From Casp-actino8 sp046091365 (GTDB taxonomy: Bacteria > Actinomycetota > Acidimicrobiia > Acidimicrobiales > Ilumatobacteraceae): DNA of 64,000 nucleotides. Of the stretch, positions 37,060 through 46,059 are shown in pieces. Within the stretch, counting starts at the first letter, position 1. Each line of letters begins with the position of its first letter. The notes under the pieces were generated by a model. That model was not told the DNA's origin. It worked only from the letters and a program-made list of their open reading frames with translations, and did not search any database. Where the stretch lies: positions 17,739-81,738 of the forward strand of contig JBJTBM010000010.1 of the NCBI GenBank assembly GCA_046091365.1, written 5' to 3'. A program made the translations under genes and the position numbers.

Positions 37060-37860
37060 ATGACACTTCTGACCGCACCCGACAGCGTGGTGTTGCTCGA
37101 CGTCGAGCAACGCATCGCCACCATCACCCTCAACCGCCCCGGCGCTCGCAACGCGTTGTCGAGCGAGGTGTTGTCGCTGCTTCCCCAACTCATGAAACGA
37201 GCCGACGCCAGTGACGACGTCGACGTCTTGATCCTCACCGGCGCGGATCCGGCATTCTGCGCCGGACTCGACTTGAAGGAGCTGGGTTCGTCGGGCAAGA
37301 ACCTAGGATCCGGATCGGGAGCAGACGGCCGGCCGAACGCCGACGGCGTGCGCGGACCATTCCCCGGGCTGACCAAGCCCCTCATCGGTGCGGTGAACGG
37401 CGTGGCGGTCACCGGAGGTTTCGAGTTGGCGCTGAACTGCGACTTCCTCGTGGCGTCGGAGCACGCGAAATTCGGTGACACCCACGCCCGCGTGGGGGTG
37501 ATGCCCGGTTGGGGCCTCACCGTGTTGCTGCCCCAGGCCATCGGCGTGCGACGGTCCCGCGAGATGAGCATGACCGGCAACTTCATGCTCGCCGACGAGG
37601 CCTTGGCCCGCGGACTCGTCAATCACGTGGTGCCACACGCCGATCTGTTGCCCTTCGCCCGTTCGCTGGCGGCCGACATCGTCGGCAACGACCAGCCCGG
37701 GGTCCGCCAGATCCGGCGAACCTACGGAGCGATTCACGCCGCGACCGAGGGCTGGGCGATCGAGGCCCGCGACGGAGCCCAATGGCGCGACACCCAGTTC
37801 TCCCCGGCCAAAGTGGCCGCCCGTCGGGAATCGATCCAGGACCGTGGTCGTCACCAGTAG
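37060..37860 (+). CDS. Enoyl-CoA hydratase/isomerase family protein (EchA-like)
   Basis: 266 residues, a crotonase with RIATITLNRPGARNALSSEV, AFCAGLDLKELG, GAVNGVAVTGGFELALNCDFLVASE, ARVGVMPGWGLTVLLPQAIGVRRSREMSMTGNFM and DEALARGLVNHVV. These resemble mycobacterial EchA proteins of lipid oxidation. It probably hydrates or isomerises an enoyl-CoA. It is a paralogue of the divergent copy at 34876-35649. No clear ribosome binding site beyond GAGAGACGAG upstream of the ATG. Confidence 0.86.
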   Translation: MTLLTAPDSVVLLDVEQRIATITLNRPGARNALSSEVLSLLPQLMKRADASDDVDVLILTGADPAFCAGLDLKELGSSGKNLGSGSGADGRPNADGVRGPFPGLTKPLIGAVNGVAVTGGFELALNCDFLVASEHAKFGDTHARVGVMPGWGLTVLLPQAIGVRRSREMSMTGNFMLADEALARGLVNHVVPHADLLPFARSLAADIVGNDQPGVRQIRRTYGAIHAATEGWAIEARDGAQWRDTQFSPAKVAARRESIQDRGRHQ

Positions 37861-37876
37861 CTGCCGGTCGATGATG

Positions 37877-37930
37877 TAAGGTTCGACATCCAATTCGTCG
37901 GACACTCCCGTCCGGCGACCTAGGGGAGGA
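37877..37930 (+). promoter_or_regulatory. Promoter and ribosome binding site of the BMP lipoprotein gene
   Basis: TAAGGT (37877-37882) is a plausible -10. A leader of about 50 nt follows with a strong GGGGAGGA ribosome binding site (37923-37930) ten bases before ATG 37940. This leadered layout differs from the leaderless genes around it and suits a highly expressed binding protein. Confidence 0.45.
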
Positions 37931-37939
37931 AACAACCAC

Positions 37940-38989
37940 ATGCGCAAGAATGCACGACTGCTGGCGGCATCGCTGGCGGCACTCGGCCTCTTCGCCACCG
38001 CTTGCGGCGGCGATGACGGCGGATCATCCAGCACCGAGGCTCCGGCCTCGTCCGACGCTCCCGCGGCTGACGGCTTCATCGCCGGCATCGCGTTCGACAC
38101 CGGTGGACGCGGCGACGGAACCTTCAACGACTCGGCCGCCCTCGGTGGCGAGTGCGCCGCCGAAGCGACCGGTGCGGAAATCAAGGAACTCGAGGCGAAC
38201 GTCGACGAGGACCGCAAGGCCAACCTGGAGCTCCTCGTCGAGGGTGGCGCCAAGGTCATCGTGGGTGTGGGCTTCATGTTCACCGACCCCATGGGTGAAG
38301 TCGCCGCCGCCAACCCTGACGTGTCGTTCGGCATCGTCGACTCGGTGGTCGAGGCCGCCAACGTGTCGAGCCTGGTGTTCGCCGAGGAGCAGGGTTCGTT
38401 CCTGGTCGGAGCCGCCGCCGCGCTGAAGAGCGAGTCCGGCACCATCGGCTTCATCGGTGGTCAGGAGATCGACCTCATCAAGAAGTTCGAGGCCGGCTAC
38501 ACCGCGGGCGCGAAGTACATCAACCCCGACATCGTCGTGGAGGTTCAGTACCTCGGACCCGCCGGTGACAACAGCGCATGGGGCAACGTCGACGGCGCCA
38601 AGGAAATCGCCGCCGGTTGGTACGCCGCGGGCGCCGACATCATCTACACCGCCGCCGGCGGTTCGGGTGCGGGCACCATCCAGGCCGCCATCGAGGCTGA
38701 CGCTTGGGCGATCGGCGTCGACAGCGACCAGTACCTCACCTCCGGTGACCCCGAGGCTCAGAAGCACATCCTCACCTCGATGCTGAAGCGCGTCGACGTG
38801 GCCGTGTGCGAGACCATCAAGGCTGTCGCCGGTGGCGACACCTCCGGTGGCATCAAGGTGTTCAATCTGAGCAACGACGGCGTGGGCTACGCCACCTCCG
38901 GTGGATACGTCGACGACATCGCCGCTCAACTCGACGAGATCAAGGCCGCGATCATCGCGGGCGAGATCGAGGTCCCCACGGCTCCCTGA
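37940..38989 (+). CDS. BMP-family nucleoside-binding lipoprotein of an ABC importer
   Basis: 349 residues. The signal peptide ends FATAC with lipobox Cys22, then a Ser/Ala/Thr linker. The mature protein is a BMP/PnrA-like binding protein: IAFDTGGRGDGTFNDSAALG, GGAKVIVGVGFMFTDPMGEVAAANPDVSFGIVD, FAEEQGSFLVGAAAAL, FIGGQEIDLIKKFEAGY and AIGVDSDQY. BMP proteins bind purine and other nucleosides outside the membrane. Downstream ATPase and permease genes complete the importer, and ADA/UPRT genes follow. Confidence 0.92.
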   Translation: MRKNARLLAASLAALGLFATACGGDDGGSSSTEAPASSDAPAADGFIAGIAFDTGGRGDGTFNDSAALGGECAAEATGAEIKELEANVDEDRKANLELLVEGGAKVIVGVGFMFTDPMGEVAAANPDVSFGIVDSVVEAANVSSLVFAEEQGSFLVGAAAALKSESGTIGFIGGQEIDLIKKFEAGYTAGAKYINPDIVVEVQYLGPAGDNSAWGNVDGAKEIAAGWYAAGADIIYTAAGGSGAGTIQAAIEADAWAIGVDSDQYLTSGDPEAQKHILTSMLKRVDVAVCETIKAVAGGDTSGGIKVFNLSNDGVGYATSGGYVDDIAAQLDEIKAAIIAGEIEVPTAP

Positions 38990-39028
38990 TCGGGATCCAG
39001 CGGACTCGATCCGCGACCAGCAGTACGC

Positions 39029-39057
39029 GAGAGCCCGGGCCCACGGCCCGGGCTCTC
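39029..39057 (+). terminator. Strong hairpin between the BMP gene and the ATPase gene
   Basis: An 11-bp perfect stem (GAGAGCCCGGG with CCCGGGCTCTC) and a seven-base loop. It is not followed by a clean U-tract but by CTGCTATAAC, so it is better viewed as an attenuator or mRNA-stabilising stem than a classical terminator. It would let the lipoprotein be made in excess over the membrane components. Confidence 0.7.
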
Positions 39058-39090
39058 TGCTATAACTGGGACACTTTCTCGAGGGGAACG

Positions 39091-40644
39091 ATGTCGGAAC
39101 AACCGCAGAACCGCGGCGACCTGGCGGTCGAGCTGCGCGGAATCACGAAGACCTTCCCCGGCGTGATCGCCAACCAGGATGTCAACTTGTCGGTTCAACC
39201 CGGCACGATCCACGCCATCGTCGGCGAGAACGGTGCCGGCAAGTCGACGCTCATGAAGACGTTGTACGGAATGCACCAACCAGACTCCGGCACGATCGCC
39301 GTCGACGGTTCGCCGCGCTCGTTCCGATCACCGACCGATGCCATCGCGGCCGGAATCGGCATGGTGCACCAACACTTCATGCTGGCCGACAACCTCACCA
39401 TCACCGAGAACATCATCCTGGGCAACGAACCCGTATCGTCCCGCGGCCGCATCGATTTCGCGGCGGCCCAGGCCCATATCGGTCGATTGATGAGCACCCT
39501 CGGAGTCGATTTCGACCTCGATGCCCCGGTGTCGAGCCTCGGCGTCGGCCAACGTCAGCGGGTCGAGATCCTGAAGGTCCTGTATCGCGGCGCGCGCATC
39601 CTGATCCTCGACGAGCCCACCGCCGTCCTGGTCCCCCAGGAGGTGGTCGAACTCTTCGTCACCCTCAAGCGACTCGTCGCCGAGGGGGCCACGGTGATCT
39701 TCATCTCCCACAAACTCGACGAGGTGCTGGCGAACTGCGACGAGATCACCGTGATCCGGCAAGGCACCACCGTCGCGCACACCACGCCACGACAAACGGA
39801 CCGACGTGGATTGGCCGAGTTGATGGTGGGGAGCGATCTTCCTGACCCGTCCGGACGCGACACCCCGATCGGGGCGACCACGGTGCTCGAGGTGACCGGT
39901 CTCGACGTGTCCGGTGCCTCACCCGGCGCGAAGTTGGCCCTCGAGAACGTGGCCTTGCGTGTGCGCGCCGGGGAGATCGTCGGCGTCGCCGGCGTAGAGG
40001 GCAACGGCCAGTTCGAACTCTGCGAGGCCATCCTCGGGCTGATCCCGAATGTTCGCGGCTCAGTGATGCTCGAGGGACGCGACGTGTCACGAGTGCCGAC
40101 GCGTGAACGCATCAACGCGGGGCTGTCGTACATTCCGTTCGACCGCCACCGAGAGGGGTTGCTGCTCGACTCGCCGCTGTGGGAGAACACCTTCCTCGGC
40201 CGCGAGGAAACTCCCGACCTGACTTCCGGGCTCTTCGTTCGTCGACGCGCCATAGAGGCCGACAGTCGAACCATCATCGACCGTTTCGGTGTCCGCACTC
40301 CGAGCGAGCAGATTCCGGCGTTCGCCTTGTCAGGTGGGAACCAGCAGAAGTTGGTCGTCGGTCGCGAAATGGCCAGTAACCCGAAGGTGTTGCTGGCGGC
40401 GCATCCCACCCGGGGTGTCGACGTGGGCGCCCAGGCGGCGATCTGGGACGAGTTGCGTCACGCCCGCGACAACGGGCTCGGCGTGCTGTTGATCAGCGCC
40501 GACCTCGAGGAACTCATCGGCCTCAGCGACACCATCCTCGTGATGTTCGACGGTCGCATCACCGCCGAACTCGACCCGGCGCGGGCGACCCCCGAGTTAC
40601 TGGGTACCTACATGACCGGCGAGATGCAGGAGAGCGCAAGATGA
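39091..40644 (+). CDS. Nucleoside ABC importer ATPase with two nucleotide-binding domains
   Basis: 517 residues, NupA/RbsA-like. The first domain has Walker A GENGAGKSTLMKTLYG, signature LGVGQRQRVEIL and Walker B ILILDEPTAVL. The second has a weak Walker A (GVEGNGQFELCEAI), signature LSGGNQQKLVVGREM and LLAAHPTRGVDVG in place of a normal Walker B. This is typical for the family. It energises the two permeases that follow. ATG 39091 has GAGGGGA upstream; TATAAC at 39061 may give an internal promoter. The stop overlaps the first permease ATG. Confidence 0.92.
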   Translation: MSEQPQNRGDLAVELRGITKTFPGVIANQDVNLSVQPGTIHAIVGENGAGKSTLMKTLYGMHQPDSGTIAVDGSPRSFRSPTDAIAAGIGMVHQHFMLADNLTITENIILGNEPVSSRGRIDFAAAQAHIGRLMSTLGVDFDLDAPVSSLGVGQRQRVEILKVLYRGARILILDEPTAVLVPQEVVELFVTLKRLVAEGATVIFISHKLDEVLANCDEITVIRQGTTVAHTTPRQTDRRGLAELMVGSDLPDPSGRDTPIGATTVLEVTGLDVSGASPGAKLALENVALRVRAGEIVGVAGVEGNGQFELCEAILGLIPNVRGSVMLEGRDVSRVPTRERINAGLSYIPFDRHREGLLLDSPLWENTFLGREETPDLTSGLFVRRRAIEADSRTIIDRFGVRTPSEQIPAFALSGGNQQKLVVGREMASNPKVLLAAHPTRGVDVGAQAAIWDELRHARDNGLGVLLISADLEELIGLSDTILVMFDGRITAELDPARATPELLGTYMTGEMQESAR

Positions 40645-41723
40645 ACCGCCAGAAGCTTCAGCGCGTGCTGGTGACGTCGGCGAGTTCGGTGATCGCCATC
40701 GTCGTGGCCCTGCTCATCTGTGCCGTCATCCTCCTGATCACGGGCAAGGACCCCGTCAAGGCGTACTCGACGCTCTTCGGCGCCGCCGGCGAGACCAAGG
40801 TGCTGCAAGGCATGCTCAACCGGGCGACTCCCTTGATGATCTCGGCCGCCGCGGTCGCCATCGGATTCAAGATGAACCTCTTCAACATCGGCGTCGAGGG
40901 GCAGATGCGGGTGGCGTTGTTGTCGACCGCGGTCATCGGCGGTGCGGTGAGCCTGCCCGCGCCGTTGCACATCGCGTTCTGTTTCCTCGTGGCCATGGCC
41001 TCGGGTGCCCTGTGGTCCGGCATCGCCGGTTGGCTGAAGGTGAAACGCAACGTCAACGAGGTCATCTCGACGATCATGTTGAACTTCATCGCGTTGAGCG
41101 TCGTCGCCTGGTCGTTCGACACCTTCTTCCGACTCGACAAGGAAGGCGAGTCCACGAGCCTGCTCGTCAAGACCAAGGATCTGCCGACGAGCGCCTGGTT
41201 CCCCGACCTCGTCGATCGGCGTCTGAACGGAATGCTCGTCGTGGCCGTCGTCATCTTGATCTTTTTCTGGGTACTGGTCTGGAAAACCAAGTTCGGTTTC
41301 CAATTGCGGGCCTCGGGAGCGAATTCCGGGGCGGCCCGCGCCACCGGCGTCGATCCCAAGCGCATGATCCTGATCTCAATGTTGATTTCTGGCGCGATGG
41401 CCGGCCTCGTGGGCATGCGGGCACTGCTGGGCGACGTTCACGCCTACCAGAACAGCCTCGCCGAACAACAAGGTTTCAACGGCATCGCCGTGGCCCTGCT
41501 CGGCCGCAACCACCCGGTGGGGATCTTCTTCTCCGCCCTGCTCTTCGGGTTCCTCGGTGAGGCCTCGGGTCGTCTCCAACTCGACGACATCCCCAAGGAG
41601 ATCGTCACCATCATGACCGGCATCATCGTGCTGGCGGTCGTGGTCATCAACGAGGCCGTCAAGCGATGGGACGACCGCCGCATCCAACGACGCGCCGCGG
41701 CGATGGTGGAGGCGACGGCATGA
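40641..41723 (+). CDS. Nucleoside ABC importer permease 1 (NupP-like)
   Basis: 360 residues with eight or more hydrophobic segments of the BPD_transp_2 family: RATPLMISAAAVAIGFKMNLFNIGVEGQMRV, then GIAGWLKVKRNVNEVISTIMLNFIA, the EAA-like coupling motif, and GFNGIAVALLGRNHPVGIFFSALLFG. It should pair with the next gene product to form the membrane channel. The ATG overlaps the ATPase stop by four bases, and its own stop overlaps the next ATG. Confidence 0.9.
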   Translation: MNRQKLQRVLVTSASSVIAIVVALLICAVILLITGKDPVKAYSTLFGAAGETKVLQGMLNRATPLMISAAAVAIGFKMNLFNIGVEGQMRVALLSTAVIGGAVSLPAPLHIAFCFLVAMASGALWSGIAGWLKVKRNVNEVISTIMLNFIALSVVAWSFDTFFRLDKEGESTSLLVKTKDLPTSAWFPDLVDRRLNGMLVVAVVILIFFWVLVWKTKFGFQLRASGANSGAARATGVDPKRMILISMLISGAMAGLVGMRALLGDVHAYQNSLAEQQGFNGIAVALLGRNHPVGIFFSALLFGFLGEASGRLQLDDIPKEIVTIMTGIIVLAVVVINEAVKRWDDRRIQRRAAAMVEATA

Positions 41724-42964
41724 CCGCACTCTCCCCCGCGCGGCGAGCGATGTTGCTCTCGTTGGGCTTCCTGTTGGTGTTGTCGATCGTCCGCATCATC
41801 ACCAACACCGACGACCTCACGAGTTCGGGCACCATCTCCTCCACGTTGCGCGTGGCCACTCCGATTCTGCTGGCCGGGTTGGCGGGACTGTGGGCCGAAC
41901 GCGCCGGCATCGTGAACATCGGCATCGAGGGCATGATGATCGTCGGTTCGTGGCTCGGCGGCTTCGGAGCATGGAAATGGGGATCGTGGGCGGGCATCGG
42001 CCTTGCCCTGCTCGGCGGAGCGCTCGTCGGTCTGCTGCACGCCCTGGCCACGGTTCGATTCAACGTGGACCATGTGGTGTCGGGCATCGCCATCAACATC
42101 CTCGCCGGTGGTGTCACCGAGTACCTGTCGATCATCGCCTTCAAGGGCAACGGGGGCGGAGAGAGCCAGTCGCCCAACGGCAAAGGCGGCTACGGCACGT
42201 TCGACCTGCCGTTCCTGAGCGGTGGGCACATCGGTGGCTGGAGGAGCCCCGACTTGTTGGGTTGGCTCGAGAAGAAACACGACATCCCGCTCATCCCCGA
42301 CCTCGCGGCGTTCGGACGCGGCGTGTCGAGCGACGTGTACATCCCGACACTGGTGGCGTTGGCCATCGTGCCCCTCACGGCGTGGCTGCTGTGGCGCACC
42401 CGCTGGGGTTTGCGCCTGCGCTCGAGCGGCGAATCCCCCCGGGCCGGCGAGAGCCTCGGAGTGCCCGTCCTTCGCCTGCGCTACCAGGCGATGGCCATCA
42501 GCGGGGCACTGGCCGCCTTCGGCGGTGCGTACCTCTCGTGCGTCCTCACCAGCACCTACCGTCAGGGTCAGACCGGCGGGCGCGGGTTCATCGGATTGGC
42601 CACCACCATCTTCGGCAACTGGAACCCGGTGGGGGTTCTACGCGGCGCGATCTTGTTCGGATTCCCGACCGCGCTCAAGTTCCGCGACGCCAAGAACGTT
42701 CCCGCTCTGCTGTTGGTCACCGCGATCGTGTTGACACTGGTGACCGCGTGGTTGTTCACCCGTGGCAAGTCGACGGCCGCGATCGGCACCGCGTTCGGTG
42801 CGGCCATCGCTTTGTTCACGTGGATCGTCGTCGACGAGGTTCCCTCGGAGTTCGTCGCCGCCACTCCGTACATCGTGACGATCATCGTGCTGGCCGGCGC
42901 CCGCCAACAGTTGCGTCCCCCGGCCCACGCCGGACAGTCGTACCGACCCGGCGAGAATCACTGA
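41720..42964 (+). CDS. Nucleoside ABC importer permease 2 (NupQ-like)
   Basis: 414 residues, longer than the usual second permease, with RVATPILLAGLAGLWAERAGIVNIGIEGMMIVGSW, NVDHVVSGIAINILAGG and GRGFIGLATTIFGNWNPVGVLRGAILFGFPTAL, typical BPD_transp_2. A periplasmic loop of about 60 residues (KGNGGGESQSPNGKGGYG onward) and two extra C-terminal membrane segments account for the additional length. ATG 41720 overlaps the preceding stop. It converges with queF, 12 bases apart. Confidence 0.9.
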   Translation: MTALSPARRAMLLSLGFLLVLSIVRIITNTDDLTSSGTISSTLRVATPILLAGLAGLWAERAGIVNIGIEGMMIVGSWLGGFGAWKWGSWAGIGLALLGGALVGLLHALATVRFNVDHVVSGIAINILAGGVTEYLSIIAFKGNGGGESQSPNGKGGYGTFDLPFLSGGHIGGWRSPDLLGWLEKKHDIPLIPDLAAFGRGVSSDVYIPTLVALAIVPLTAWLLWRTRWGLRLRSSGESPRAGESLGVPVLRLRYQAMAISGALAAFGGAYLSCVLTSTYRQGQTGGRGFIGLATTIFGNWNPVGVLRGAILFGFPTALKFRDAKNVPALLLVTAIVLTLVTAWLFTRGKSTAAIGTAFGAAIALFTWIVVDEVPSEFVAATPYIVTIIVLAGARQQLRPPAHAGQSYRPGENH

Positions 42965-42976
42965 TTCAGCGAACGA

Positions 42977-43375
42977 CTAGAAATCGCCCATCTCGGCCAC
43001 GGCGGACACTTCGATTCCGCCACGCGGGCGTTGGGTGAGGGTCACCCGCACTCCGACGGGCGACGCGGTGACCATAATCTCACGGGCGATCTCGGCCGCC
43101 AGGGCCTCGGCGAACACTTCACGGTCACGGAAGCCCCACAGATAGAGCTTCAGACTCTTGGACTCCACGCACCACTGCCCCGGTCGGTACTCGATCACGA
43201 CCCGCGAGAGGTCTGGTTGACGCGTGACCGGGCACATCGAGGCCAACTCGTCGGTGGAGAACGTCACGACACTCACGTCGGCGGGCGCCGGGAACACCTC
43301 GACATGCTCGATCGGCCCTCTCACCGTCGCCCCGAGAACCGTGAGCCGGGTGGTGATGTCGGTCGCGTCGTTCAT
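42977..43375 (-). CDS. queF: NADPH-dependent 7-cyano-7-deazaguanine reductase
   Basis: 132 residues, a unimodular QueF. Active-site Cys48 lies in SMCPVTRQPD with catalytic Asp55, and the family motif ESKSLKLYLW spans 71-80. It reduces preQ0 nitrile to preQ1 amine in queuosine biosynthesis. No other queuosine gene is present. TACGCT (43384-43389) ends 8 nt before the ATG, predicting leaderless mRNA. It lies inside the nucleoside salvage island on the opposite strand. Confidence 0.93.
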   Translation of the reverse strand: MNDATDITTRLTVLGATVRGPIEHVEVFPAPADVSVVTFSTDELASMCPVTRQPDLSRVVIEYRPGQWCVESKSLKLYLWGFRDREVFAEALAAEIAREIMVTASPVGVRVTLTQRPRGGIEVSAVAEMGDF

Positions 43376-43383
43376 GGCGCCAG

Positions 43384-43439
43384 AGCGTAGGGGGCTTTGG
43401 TCCCGACCACACCGACGCGGTCGAAGCCGGTCCTAGAAT
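43384..43439. promoter_or_regulatory. Divergent leaderless promoter pair, queF and the dioxygenase gene
   Basis: TACGCT on the minus strand (43384-43389) ends 8 nt before the queF ATG. TAGAAT on the plus strand (43434-43439) ends 6 nt before ATG 43446. Confidence 0.55.
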
Positions 43440-43445
43440 CCCCAC

Positions 43446-44321
43446 ATGGGACAGGTCCTCACCGAATCACAGATCGCTGATTACCACCGCGACGGATTCC
43501 TGGTTCTGCCGGGCTTCACCTCTCCCGCTTCGTGTCGGGCCTTGAAGGCCCGTGCCGAGGAAATGCTGCGGGCCTTCGACCCCGAGTCGCATCGCAGTGT
43601 CTTCACCACCAACGAACAGAGTCGTCACGCCGACCGCGAGTTCATCGAATCCGCCAACGGCATCCATTGCTTCTTCGAAGAGGAGGCCTTCGACGAGACC
43701 GGTCGCCTCCGGCAGGCCAAGGAGTTGAGCGTCAACAAGATCGGTCACGCCATGCACGATCTCGACGATGTGTTCGCCGAGTTCACCTACACCCCCGCCC
43801 TGGCCGGGGTCGCCGCCGATGTCGGCATGAGTGACGCGCTCGCGTTGCAGAGCATGTACATCTGCAAACAACCGCGGAGCGGAGGCGAGGTGGGATGTCA
43901 CCAGGACGCCACGAAACTCTACACCGATCCCGTGACGGTCACCGGTTTCTGGTACGCGATCGAGGACGCCACCCTCGAGAACGGCTGTCTGTGGGCGCTG
44001 CCGGGTGGGCACCGCACGACCTTGCGCAAGAAATTCGTGCGTAACTCCGCCAATGATGGCGCCACCTTCGACGTTCTCGACGACTCACCGTTACCCGAGG
44101 TGCCGGGCGACCTGGTTCCACTCGAAGTGGAGGCCGGAACGATGGTGGTGCTACACGGGCTGCTACCGCATTGGAGCGACGTGAACCGCAGTGACAAGAG
44201 CCGCCACGCGTATTCCGTGCACTGCATCTCCGCCTCGGCCGAATACCCGTCATGGAACTGGTTGCAGCGTTCGTCCGAGATGCCCTTGCGCCGATTGAGC
44301 GACATGGCGGGCGCCAGATGA
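43446..44321 (+). CDS. Phytanoyl-CoA dioxygenase (PhyH) family Fe(II)/2-oxoglutarate oxygenase
   Basis: 291 residues of PhyH type: ADYHRDGFLVLPGFTSPASCRALKARAEEML at the start, iron ligands in CHQDATKLYTDP (HxD) and the distal His in MVVLHGLLPHWSDVNRSDKSRHAYSVH, whose Arg should bind 2-oxoglutarate. It hydroxylates an unknown substrate in the cytoplasm. It shares a transcript with adenosine deaminase (stop/ATG overlap) in a nucleoside island, so a nucleoside or nucleobase substrate is a reasonable guess, unproven. Confidence 0.85.
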   Translation: MGQVLTESQIADYHRDGFLVLPGFTSPASCRALKARAEEMLRAFDPESHRSVFTTNEQSRHADREFIESANGIHCFFEEEAFDETGRLRQAKELSVNKIGHAMHDLDDVFAEFTYTPALAGVAADVGMSDALALQSMYICKQPRSGGEVGCHQDATKLYTDPVTVTGFWYAIEDATLENGCLWALPGGHRTTLRKKFVRNSANDGATFDVLDDSPLPEVPGDLVPLEVEAGTMVVLHGLLPHWSDVNRSDKSRHAYSVHCISASAEYPSWNWLQRSSEMPLRRLSDMAGAR

Positions 44322-45400
44322 GTGAGGTCCTGAAGCGCGCACCCAAGGTCCTGTTGCACGATCACCTCGACGGCGGACTCCGACCCGAGACCGTGATCGA
44401 ACTGGCGGCCGAGTACGGCTATCGCGGTCTCCCCACCACCGACGTGGCTGATCTCTCCAAGTGGTTCCACCGTGGCGCCAAGCGCAACGACCTCGTCCTG
44501 TACCTGGAAACCTTCGCCCACACCGTGGGTGTCATGCAGGACAAGGACGCCATCGAGCGTGTGTCGTACGAATGTGCTCGCGACCTGGCCGCCGACGGCG
44601 TGGTGTACGCCGAGGTGCGCATGGCTCCCGAACTGTGCACCGAGAAGGGCCTCACCCTCGACGAGGTGATGCAGGCCATCATGGACGGATTCGCTCGCGG
44701 TTCGAGCGGCACCGACCTCACCGTCTACGCCATCTGCTCGGCGATGCGCACGGCCCGACGCAGCCTGGAGATCGCCGAGCTGGCGGTGCGCTGGCGTGAT
44801 CACGGCGTGGTCGGTTTCGACATCGCCGGAGCCGAGGCCGGTCATCCCCCGACCCGTCACCTCGAGGCCTTCAATCACGTTCAGCGCGAGAACTTCCACT
44901 CCACCATCCACGCCGGAGAGGCCTTCGGCTTACCGAGCATCTGGGAAGCGGTGCAGTTGTGTGGCGCCGAGCGCCTGGGGCACGGTGTGCGCATTGTGGA
45001 CGACATCGCCGGTCCCGAGGGAGCCGAGGAGCTCGGACGCCTGGCGGCGTTCGTGCGTGACCGGCGCATCCCGCTCGAGCTCTGCCCCACCAGCAACGTC
45101 AACACCGGGGTCTGCGGATCGATCGCCGAACACCCGATCGGTCTCCTGCGCCGACTTCGCTTCCGGGTCACGGTCAACACCGACAACCGCCTGATGAGCG
45201 ACACCAGCATGACCAAGGAGTTCCGTCAATTGGCCGAGGCTTTCGGATGGGGCCTCGACGACTTCGAGTGGATGACCTTGAACGCCATGAAGAGCGCCTT
45301 CGCCCCCTTCCCCGAGCGACTTCGCATCATCAACGGCATGATCAAGCCCCGCTACGCGCTGCTGCGGGCGGAACTCGCCATGGGGACCCAGACCCGCTGA
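44318..45400 (+). CDS. add: Adenosine deaminase
   Basis: 360 residues with all zinc and catalytic motifs: LHDHLDGGLRP (HxH), TIHAGEAFG, ERLGHGVRIVDD, LELCPTSNV and VNTDNRLMSDTSM. The last is the actinobacterial form of the NTDD loop, with the first Asp retained. It deaminates adenosine or deoxyadenosine to inosine for salvage of nucleosides imported by the adjacent ABC system. ATG 44318 overlaps the dioxygenase stop (ATGA); upstream in-frame reading would cover that gene. Confidence 0.93.
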   Translation: MSEVLKRAPKVLLHDHLDGGLRPETVIELAAEYGYRGLPTTDVADLSKWFHRGAKRNDLVLYLETFAHTVGVMQDKDAIERVSYECARDLAADGVVYAEVRMAPELCTEKGLTLDEVMQAIMDGFARGSSGTDLTVYAICSAMRTARRSLEIAELAVRWRDHGVVGFDIAGAEAGHPPTRHLEAFNHVQRENFHSTIHAGEAFGLPSIWEAVQLCGAERLGHGVRIVDDIAGPEGAEELGRLAAFVRDRRIPLELCPTSNVNTGVCGSIAEHPIGLLRRLRFRVTVNTDNRLMSDTSMTKEFRQLAEAFGWGLDDFEWMTLNAMKSAFAPFPERLRIINGMIKPRYALLRAELAMGTQTR

Positions 45401-45405
45401 TCGGC

Positions 45406-45411
45406 AAGAGT
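45406..45411 (+). promoter_or_regulatory. Possible -10 box of the upp gene
   Basis: AAGAGT followed by GGGACC and ATG 45418. It fits the local leaderless spacing but is a weaker hexamer than most; upp may also be read from the add transcript. Confidence 0.35.
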
Positions 45412-45417
45412 GGGACC

Positions 45418-46053
45418 ATGCCCGTCGAAGTACACGTCGTCGCCCACCCGCTGATCGCCGATTCGCTCACGCGGATCCGCGATGTCTCCACACCGAACGC
45501 CCTCTTCCGACAGGAACTCGAGCGAGTCGGCATGCTGCTGTTGGCCGAGGCCACGCGCGACCTGCCCACCCACGACGTCACCGTGCAGACTCCTCTCACC
45601 ACCACGACCGGCCGTACCTTGTCGAGTCAGCCCGTGGTCGTGCCGGTGTTGCGCGCCGGACTCGGGTTCGTCCACGCCGCCCAGGAATTGATGCCCAACG
45701 CCGACGTCGGGTTCGTTGGTATCAGTCGAGACGAGAAAACCTTCGCCCCCAGGCCCTATGTGAACAAACTGCCCGAGACCCTCACCGGGCGCACGTGTTT
45801 CGTACTCGACCCCATGCTCGCGACCGGCGGCTCGCTCGCGCACGCCTGCGAGATGCTGATGGAGCGCAATCCCACCGGTCCCATCACCGTCATCTGCGTG
45901 TTGGCGGCGCCTGAAGGCATCGAGTTCCTGCGCGGAACCGGACTCGATCTGCGCATCTACACCGCGGCGATCGATGAACGGCTCAACGAGAACGCGTTCA
46001 TAGTGCCCGGCCTCGGCGACGCTGGTGACCGCCAATTCGGCGCGCCCCACTGA
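45418..46053 (+). CDS. upp: Uracil phosphoribosyltransferase
   Basis: 211 residues, the usual size. It has HPLIADSLTRIRDVSTPNALFRQELERVGMLL, VPVLRAGLGFVHAAQELMP, the PRPP loop CFVLDPMLATGGSLAHACEML and the uracil-binding IYTAAIDERLNENAFIVPGLGDAGDR. It converts uracil and PRPP to UMP, the pyrimidine branch of salvage beside the nucleoside importer. It starts 17 bases after the add stop. Confidence 0.95.
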   Translation: MPVEVHVVAHPLIADSLTRIRDVSTPNALFRQELERVGMLLLAEATRDLPTHDVTVQTPLTTTTGRTLSSQPVVVPVLRAGLGFVHAAQELMPNADVGFVGISRDEKTFAPRPYVNKLPETLTGRTCFVLDPMLATGGSLAHACEMLMERNPTGPITVICVLAAPEGIEFLRGTGLDLRIYTAAIDERLNENAFIVPGLGDAGDRQFGAPH

Positions 46054-46059
46054 CGAGGA

